From Mesorhizobium sp. NBSH29 (GTDB lineage: Bacteria; Pseudomonadota; Alphaproteobacteria; Rhizobiales; Rhizobiaceae): a stretch of 64,000 nt of DNA. The translations under genes and the position numbers were made by a program. Location of the stretch: the NCBI RefSeq assembly GCF_015500055.1, contig NZ_CP045492.1:816501-880500 (forward strand). The letters run 5' to 3'. Positions 59,087 through 64,000 of this stretch are shown piece by piece; position 1 is the stretch's first letter; every line of letters begins with the position of its first letter. A model generated the notes under the pieces. The model did not search any database. It saw nothing but the letters and a program-made list of their open reading frames with translations, and was not told the DNA's origin.

Positions 59087-59485
59087 ATGAGCAAGACCAC
59101 AGCCACCCGCGCACGACCGCTTTCGCCGCATCTGACAGTCTATCGCTGGCCGATCACCATGACGATGTCGATTCTGCACCGGATCACCGGCAGTGCTCTG
59201 TATGTCGGGACGTTTCTAGTCATTTGGTGGTTATTTGCAGCCGCAACCTCGCCAGGCCAGTTTGAATTTGTCCACGGGCTCATGGGTTCCTGGTTCGGGC
59301 GCTTGGTGCTGGTTGGCTACACGTGGGCGATGATGCACCATCTTTTGGGCGGTATCCGCCATTTGATCTGGGACACTGGTCATGGCCTGAGCAAAGAATC
59401 CGCCTCTCGTCTGGGCTGGGCAACGCTGGCCGGTTCTATACTTCTCACGCTGGCCATCTGGGCTGGCTATCTGATGATGGGCTGA
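59087..59485 (+). CDS. sdhC: Succinate dehydrogenase cytochrome b556 subunit
   Basis: 132 residues from the ATG at 59087, with GGGGGAG just upstream. Three transmembrane helices; RPLSPHLTVYRWPITMTMSILHRITG holds the conserved Ser/Arg of the quinone site and HHLLGGIRHLIWDTG the axial haem His. Membrane anchor with SdhD. First gene of sdhCDA. Confidence 0.96.
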   Translation: MSKTTATRARPLSPHLTVYRWPITMTMSILHRITGSALYVGTFLVIWWLFAAATSPGQFEFVHGLMGSWFGRLVLVGYTWAMMHHLLGGIRHLIWDTGHGLSKESASRLGWATLAGSILLTLAIWAGYLMMG

Positions 59486-59493
59486 GGCGCACG

Positions 59494-59877
59494 ATGAGCG
59501 ACATGCGAACACCGCTGAACCGCGTCCGGGGCCTTGGTTCCGCCCGTGAGGGCACCGGCCATTTCTGGCGCATTCGCCTTTCCGCCATAGCGCTTGTGCC
59601 GCTCACCATTTTAGTTGTCGGCTGGATTGTCAGCCTGGGTGGCGCAGGTTTTGACGGGGTGAGGGCATCTCTGGCGCAGCCATTGGTTGCCGTTATGGTG
59701 GCGCTTTTCGTTTTGATTTCTCTCGACCATATGCGCTTGGGCATGCAGGTCATCATCGAGGACTATGTCCATCATGAGGGCACCAAACTCTTCTGGCTGG
59801 TGCTCAACCTCTTCTTCACGGTCGCTCTCGGTGCGGTCGCATTGTTCGCCATCCTCAAAATTGCATTCGGGGGCTAA
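59494..59877 (+). CDS. sdhD: Succinate dehydrogenase membrane anchor subunit
   Basis: 127 residues from the ATG at 59494, three helices. GLGSAREGTGHFWRIRLSAIAL and DHMRLGMQVIIEDYVHHEGTK carry the conserved Asp/His/Tyr region of haem and quinone binding. Eight bases after sdhC. Confidence 0.95.
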   Translation: MSDMRTPLNRVRGLGSAREGTGHFWRIRLSAIALVPLTILVVGWIVSLGGAGFDGVRASLAQPLVAVMVALFVLISLDHMRLGMQVIIEDYVHHEGTKLFWLVLNLFFTVALGAVALFAILKIAFGG

Positions 59878-59880
59878 CCG

Positions 59881-61719
59881 TTGGCCAATCCATCCAGCGC
59901 TACAAACGGCCAATCGGCCTATACCTATATTGACCACCAGTTCGACGTCGTTGTCGTCGGTGCAGGCGGTGCCGGCCTGCGCGCCACGCTCGGTTTGGCC
60001 GAACAGGGGCTGAAAACGGCCTGCATTACCAAAGTTTTTCCAACCCGCTCTCACACCGTGGCGGCACAGGGCGGCATTGCCGCTTCGCTGCGTAACATGG
60101 GCCCCGACCACTGGCAGTGGCACCTGTACGATACGGTGAAGGGTTCTGACTGGCTCGGTGATGTTGACGCTATGGAATATCTGGCGCGTGAAGCGCCGGC
60201 CGCCGTCTATGAGCTTGAACATTACGGCGTGCCGTTCTCACGCACCGAGGATGGAAAAATCTATCAGCGCCCGTTTGGCGGTCATATGCAGAATTTTGGC
60301 GACGGCCCACCGGTACAGCGGACGTGTGCCGCTGCCGATCGCACCGGACATGCCATTTTGCACACGCTTTACGGCCAGTCGCTCAAGCACAAGGCGCAGT
60401 TCTTCATCGAATATTTCGCGCTGGATCTCATCATGTCGGATGATGGTGTGTGCACCGGCGTTGTCGCCTGGAACCTTGATGACGGCACAATTCACCGCTT
60501 CTCGGCCAAGATGGTGGTGCTGGCGACGGGTGGCTATGGCCGCGCCTATTTCTCGGCGACTTCTGCCCATACCTGTACCGGCGACGGCAATGGAATGATC
60601 GCACGGGCTGGTCTGCCCCTCCAGGATATGGAGTTCGTCCAGTTCCACCCCACCGGAATATACGGCGCCGGCTGCTTGATCACCGAAGGTGCGCGCGGCG
60701 AGGGTGGTTATCTGGTCAATTCCGAAGGCGAGCGCTTTATGGAACGCTATGCGCCGTCCGCTAAGGATCTTGCCTCGCGTGATGTCGTTTCACGCTGCAT
60801 GACCATGGAGATCCGTGAGGGTCGTGGCGTCGGGAAGAACAAGGATCACATTTTCCTCCATCTCGACCATCTCGATCCCGCGGTGCTCCACGAGCGGCTG
60901 CCCGGAATCTCCGAATCAGCGAAAATCTTTGCTGGCGTCGATGTGACCCGTGAACCGATCCCGGTATTGCCAACCGTCCACTACAATATGGGCGGCATCC
61001 CCACAAACTATTGGGGCGAGGTGTTGAATCCAACAGCCGACCAGCCTGACCGGGTTACGCCCGGCCTGATGGCCGTTGGCGAAGCGGGTTGCGCATCCGT
61101 CCATGGGGCCAACCGGCTAGGCTCCAACTCGCTTATCGATCTTGTCGTATTCGGCCGGGCCGCTGCCATCCGCGCCGGTAAGGTCGTGGACCGGGAGGCA
61201 CCGATCCCGGCCATCAATGAAGCCGCCTGCAGTCGCATTATGGAACGCTTCGACAGCATCCGCCACGCTGACGGAACCACGCCAACGGCTGTATTGCGCG
61301 AAAAAATGCAAAAGGCGATGCAGGAAGACGCCGCTGTGTTCCGCACCCAGGAGACTCTTGAACAGGGCTGCCGGCGTATTTCGCAGATATGGACGGAGCT
61401 TGCTGACATCAAAGTGTTCGACCGGTCGATGATCTGGAACTCCGATCTCGTCGAGACACTCGAACTTTACAACCTCATGGCAAACGCCATCACCACCGTC
61501 TATGGCGCTGAAGCCCGCAAAGAGAGCCGCGGCGCCCATGCCCGCGAGGACTTTTCGGCTCGCGATGACACCAATTGGCGCAAGCACACGCTGTCCTGGG
61601 TCAGCGATGCCGGCAAGGTGACGCTAGATTACCGCCCCGTCCACACCGAACCGCAACTGTCTGAAGCTGATGGCGGCATTGATCTGGCCCGTATCGCTCC
61701 GAAGGCGCGGGTATACTAG
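59881..61719 (+). CDS. sdhA: Succinate dehydrogenase flavoprotein subunit
   Basis: 612 residues starting at a TTG (59881), three bases after sdhD; no in-frame ATG or GTG precedes the family homology. Dinucleotide loop [23 protein letters not shown]-attachment His58 in [12 protein letters not shown], active-site motifs [22 protein letters not shown] and [14 protein letters not shown]. sdhB is not next: two other reading frames lie between. Confidence 0.97.
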   Translation: MANPSSATNGQSAYTYIDHQFDVVVVGAGGAGLRATLGLAEQGLKTACITKVFPTRSHTVAAQGGIAASLRNMGPDHWQWHLYDTVKGSDWLGDVDAMEYLAREAPAAVYELEHYGVPFSRTEDGKIYQRPFGGHMQNFGDGPPVQRTCAAADRTGHAILHTLYGQSLKHKAQFFIEYFALDLIMSDDGVCTGVVAWNLDDGTIHRFSAKMVVLATGGYGRAYFSATSAHTCTGDGNGMIARAGLPLQDMEFVQFHPTGIYGAGCLITEGARGEGGYLVNSEGERFMERYAPSAKDLASRDVVSRCMTMEIREGRGVGKNKDHIFLHLDHLDPAVLHERLPGISESAKIFAGVDVTREPIPVLPTVHYNMGGIPTNYWGEVLNPTADQPDRVTPGLMAVGEAGCASVHGANRLGSNSLIDLVVFGRAAAIRAGKVVDREAPIPAINEAACSRIMERFDSIRHADGTTPTAVLREKMQKAMQEDAAVFRTQETLEQGCRRISQIWTELADIKVFDRSMIWNSDLVETLELYNLMANAITTVYGAEARKESRGAHAREDFSARDDTNWRKHTLSWVSDAGKVTLDYRPVHTEPQLSEADGGIDLARIAPKARVY

Positions 61720-61723
61720 CGCC

Positions 61724-61909
61724 ATGTCGCTCCATCCGTCAGGATATTCAGGAACGCCGCTGCCGGCCAAGCTCGGATATGGGAACGGCATGGCCGTTCC
61801 TTTCATCGCGCTACCGGAGGCGATGTTCGGACTGGCGGATGTGAGGGTGGCGGCAATCGACGAAAACTGGTCGGGGCTTGAATGGGTTATCCGGAAGGAC
61901 CGTAGATGA
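61724..61909 (+). pseudogene. Internally deleted DUF3052 gene
   Basis: 61 codons, starting four bases after the sdhA stop. The first 34 residues (GYSGTPLPAKLGYGNGMAV) are the N terminus and the last 27 (LADVRVAAIDENWSGLEWVI) the C terminus of DUF3052 proteins, which are normally about 130-145 residues. The middle, about 75 residues including the conserved W-P region, is missing, but the reading frame is kept. Either a decayed copy or a shortened version still translated, since its stop overlaps the next start. Confidence 0.6.
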
Positions 61910-62697
61910 CCGGTTCCGGGTTGCAAAGCGATCTTGATGTTCCAGCCGATATCGGGCCGTTTCATGACGTTTCCTGCGGCGCCATCGCAGCGGAAAGTGC
62001 GGGGCCTTTAGAAACCGCTTTCTACGGACATCGCGGCCGCATTGTCCACAAATGGCACCACTACCTGCCCCTTTATGACCGGTACTTTGCTGCGTTTCGC
62101 GGCGCGTCAGGATCGGGCGCGCTCCACCCAACAGCGAAACTGACGCGGCCCGTCCGTATGCTGGAGATCGGGGTGTCCAAGGGCGGCTCAATGGAGCTGT
62201 GGCGCGAATATTTTGGCCCTGACGCGATCCTGTATGGGATCGATATCGATCCCGCCTGTGCTGCCTTTGATGGCGAGGCAGGCAACAAGGTGCGCATCGG
62301 ATCGCAGGACGATCCCGCGTTCCTCAAGCGCGTGGTCGCCGAGATGGGCGGGATAGATATCGTGCTTGATGATGGCAGTCATGTTGCGAAGCATCAGAAA
62401 GAGAGCTTCGACACGCTGTTTCCGCTGCTGGAAACCGGCGGCCTTTACGTCGTGGAGGATCTGCATACCGCATACTGGCGCGAATTCGGCGGCGGCTATG
62501 ATAGCAAGGAGAGTTTCATCGCCACCGTCAAACAGCTCATCGACGACCTTCACCACTGGTATCATTGCGGCGGTGAGCGCATCGGCGTCGCAGCCGGGCT
62601 GGTCGGCGGGGTGCACATTCACGATTCCATCGCGTTTATCGAAAAATCTCGTGTAGCGACGCCGGCGCATAGCCAGCGCGGCATCGCGCGCGGCTGA
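61906..62697 (+). CDS. Class I SAM-dependent methyltransferase within the sdh cluster
   Basis: 263 residues; ATG overlaps the previous stop (ATGA). [14 protein letters not shown], then SAM motif [33 protein letters not shown], the acidic [23 protein letters not shown] and [17 protein letters not shown]. This is the pattern of the CmcI/macrocin O-methyltransferase-like group that modifies sugars. sdhB follows 19 bases on, so it appears to be transcribed with sdh. Confidence 0.82.
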   Translation: MTGSGLQSDLDVPADIGPFHDVSCGAIAAESAGPLETAFYGHRGRIVHKWHHYLPLYDRYFAAFRGASGSGALHPTAKLTRPVRMLEIGVSKGGSMELWREYFGPDAILYGIDIDPACAAFDGEAGNKVRIGSQDDPAFLKRVVAEMGGIDIVLDDGSHVAKHQKESFDTLFPLLETGGLYVVEDLHTAYWREFGGGYDSKESFIATVKQLIDDLHHWYHCGGERIGVAAGLVGGVHIHDSIAFIEKSRVATPAHSQRGIARG

Positions 62698-62716
62698 ACT
62701 ACCCGCAGGAGCCACC

Positions 62717-63496
62717 ATGGTCGAACTCACGCTTCCAAAAAATTCCAAGGTCCAGCCAGGCAAGACATGGCCCAAGCCTGAGGGTTCGGGCAATCTGCGC
62801 GAGTATAAAATCTACCGCTGGTCGCCCGATGACGAAGAAAATCCGCGCGTGGACACGTATTTCGTCGACATGGATGAGTGCGGACCCATGGTTCTCGACG
62901 CGCTGTTATGGATCAAGAACAAGATCGACCCGACACTGACCCTTCGCCGCTCTTGCCGCGAAGGTATTTGCGGTTCATGCGCGATGAATATCGATGGCTC
63001 CAATACACTTGCCTGCACCAAGGGCATGGACGACATTTCTGGCGCTGTAAAAGTTTATCCTTTGCCCCATATGCCCGTGGTGAAGGATTTGGTCCCAGAT
63101 CTCAGCGTCCCTTATGCCCAACTCACCTCCATTGAACCCTACCTCAAGACCGAATCGCCCGAGCCTGCTAAGGAATGGCTGCAGAGCCATGAAGATCGCC
63201 AGAAGCTGGACGGCCTCTACGAGTGCATTTTGTGCTTCTGCTGCCAGACATCCTGCCCGAGCTACTGGTGGAATGGCGAGCGCTACCTCGGCCCTGCAGT
63301 GCTTCTTCAAGCCTATCGCTGGCTGATCGATTCACGCGATGAGGCAACGGGCGAACGGCTCGACAATCTGGAAGATCCGTTCCGGCTCTATCGCTGCCAC
63401 ACCATCATGAATTGCACGCAGAGCTGTCCCAAGGGCCTGAACCCGGCCAAGGCGATAGCGGAAATTAAGAAAATGATGGTCGAACGACGCGTTTGA
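62717..63496 (+). CDS. sdhB: Succinate dehydrogenase iron-sulphur subunit
   Basis: 259 residues. 2Fe-2S cysteines in [20 protein letters not shown] and NTLACT; 4Fe-4S and 3Fe-4S sets in [16 protein letters not shown] and [20 protein letters not shown]. Connects SdhA to the quinone in SdhCD. Start supported by AGGAG nine bases upstream. Confidence 0.97.
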   Translation: MVELTLPKNSKVQPGKTWPKPEGSGNLREYKIYRWSPDDEENPRVDTYFVDMDECGPMVLDALLWIKNKIDPTLTLRRSCREGICGSCAMNIDGSNTLACTKGMDDISGAVKVYPLPHMPVVKDLVPDLSVPYAQLTSIEPYLKTESPEPAKEWLQSHEDRQKLDGLYECILCFCCQTSCPSYWWNGERYLGPAVLLQAYRWLIDSRDEATGERLDNLEDPFRLYRCHTIMNCTQSCPKGLNPAKAIAEIKKMMVERRV

Positions 63497-63556
63497 CCCG
63501 ACCTCTCGCTGATATCACGCGCAAGTGTTGGTGGATTGATTTGTAACTGTGTCCGG

Positions 63557-63580
63557 CTCCTGTACCTGTTGGTGCAGGAG
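63557..63580 (+). promoter_or_regulatory. msrA: Hairpin masking the msrA ribosome site
   Basis: CTCCTGTACC (63557-63566) pairs with GGTGCAGGAG (63571-63580) around a TGTT loop: ten base pairs with a single G-U. The 3' arm contains AGGAG (63576-63580), the only ribosome site for the ATG at 63589, so translation would need the stem to open. Confidence 0.5.
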
Positions 63581-63588
63581 AACCAACC

Positions 63589-64000
63589 ATGCTTCGTAAA
63601 ACCGCACTCACCCTCGCTTTGGCGCTTGCCGCCTTGCCCACAATAATCCCGACCGCTGCCTTCGCGGAATCCGCCATTTTTGCAGGCGGTTGTTTCTGGT
63701 GTGTAGAGGCAGATTTTGACAAAGTCCCCGGTGTCACCGCCACTACATCCGGGTACGCTGGTGGCAGCACCAAAAACCCAACCTACGAGAACTATGCCTC
63801 AGGCGGCCACCTTGAGGTGGTCAAAATCGATTTTGACCCTGCCAAGGTGAGTTACGCGGCGCTCGTCGATGCATTCTTTCGGAGCGTTGATCCAACCGAT
63901 GCGGGCGGACAGTTCTGTGATCGCGGTAAAAGTTATTCCACGGCGATTTACGCTCTCAACCCTGAACAGACAAAGGTTGCTGGAAAAGGCAAGGCGGCGG
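63589..64000 (+). CDS. msrA: Peptide methionine sulphoxide reductase MsrA, exported, 5' part
   Basis: About 137 residues before the window ends. Reduces methionine-S-sulphoxide in oxidised proteins. Signal peptide about 1-26 (MLRKTALTLALALAALPTII, cleaved after AFA), so a periplasmic form. Catalytic motif AGGCFWCVE with Cys35; GVTATTSGYAGG, NPTYENYASGGHLEVVKIDFDP, FFRSVDPTDAGGQFCDRG follow as in the family. Ribosome site AGGAG eight bases before the ATG lies inside a hairpin. Confidence 0.93.
   Translation, partial: MLRKTALTLALALAALPTIIPTAAFAESAIFAGGCFWCVEADFDKVPGVTATTSGYAGGSTKNPTYENYASGGHLEVVKIDFDPAKVSYAALVDAFFRSVDPTDAGGQFCDRGKSYSTAIYALNPEQTKVAGKGKAA

Overview
The window is an ordinary stretch of alphaproteobacterial chromosome, almost certainly from the Hyphomicrobiales (Rhizobiales). 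Pointers are an Omp19-type lipoprotein, an IalB-family protein, DUF1127, DUF1328 and DUF2794 genes, the mdh-sucCDAB-lpdA order, alphaproteobacterial stress-sigma (EcfG) promoter motifs and TTAA-N7-TTAA CtrA motifs. Omp19 resembles that of Brucella, which suggests a Brucellaceae/Phyllobacteriaceae-type relative, but the genus cannot be fixed by eye. I see no prophage, insertion sequence, CRISPR array, rRNA or convincing tRNA.

Layout. 1-3 kb: end of hisC, leuB, a 39-codon Thr/Lys-rich reading frame with alternative hairpins, then asd. 3-5.4 kb (minus): ffh, a chorismate mutase and rpsP, with a frameshifted HAD-hydrolase tail wedged between asd and the rpsP terminator. 5.8-20.8 kb: rlmN, argG, a lytic transglycosylase, an SH3/DUF1236 envelope protein, a MarR regulator, IalB, thpR, the tesA/ybbA/ybbP cluster, a Bax-inhibitor-1 gene with a structured leader, an acetyltransferase and DUF2794. 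20.8-27.8 kb: a structured intergenic RNA candidate, a DUF1223 gene and acnA on minus, and the divergent cytochrome c maturation operon ccmABCD-dsbE. 28-34.5 kb: small accessory genes, then the minus-strand dapF-mtaB-ftsY-yciB run and a stress-type DUF1328 gene.

34.9-47.3 kb is the TCA block: omp19, zapE, mdh, sucC, sucD, sucA, sucB, a secreted protein, an SDR and lpdA. 47.3-52.9 kb: a membrane-anchored Ala/Pro-rich protein, TraB/GumN, xerC, then rimM-trmD, a TauE exporter and rplS. 53-56.3 kb: a methyltransferase, an amino-acid-type ABC binding protein and permease without an ATPase gene, and a second methyltransferase. 56.5-64 kb: leuC, two small envelope genes around a putative CtrA site, sdhCDA, an internally deleted DUF3052 gene, a third methyltransferase, sdhB and the start of an exported msrA.

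How it fits together. Malate dehydrogenase, succinyl-CoA synthetase, 2-oxoglutarate dehydrogenase with its E3, succinate dehydrogenase and aconitase cover most of the TCA cycle, and the ccm genes serve the respiratory chain. Protein targeting (ffh, ftsY), ribosome and tRNA maturation (rpsP, rimM, trmD, rplS, rlmN, mtaB) and Leu, Lys/Thr/Met, Arg and DAP synthesis fill much of the rest. No self-contained new defence or biosynthetic system is visible. The most interesting signals are regulatory or structural: the asd leader, the structured RNA candidate at 20987-21097, the msrA ribosome-site hairpin, the eroded genes, and the extra genes inside the sdh cluster.
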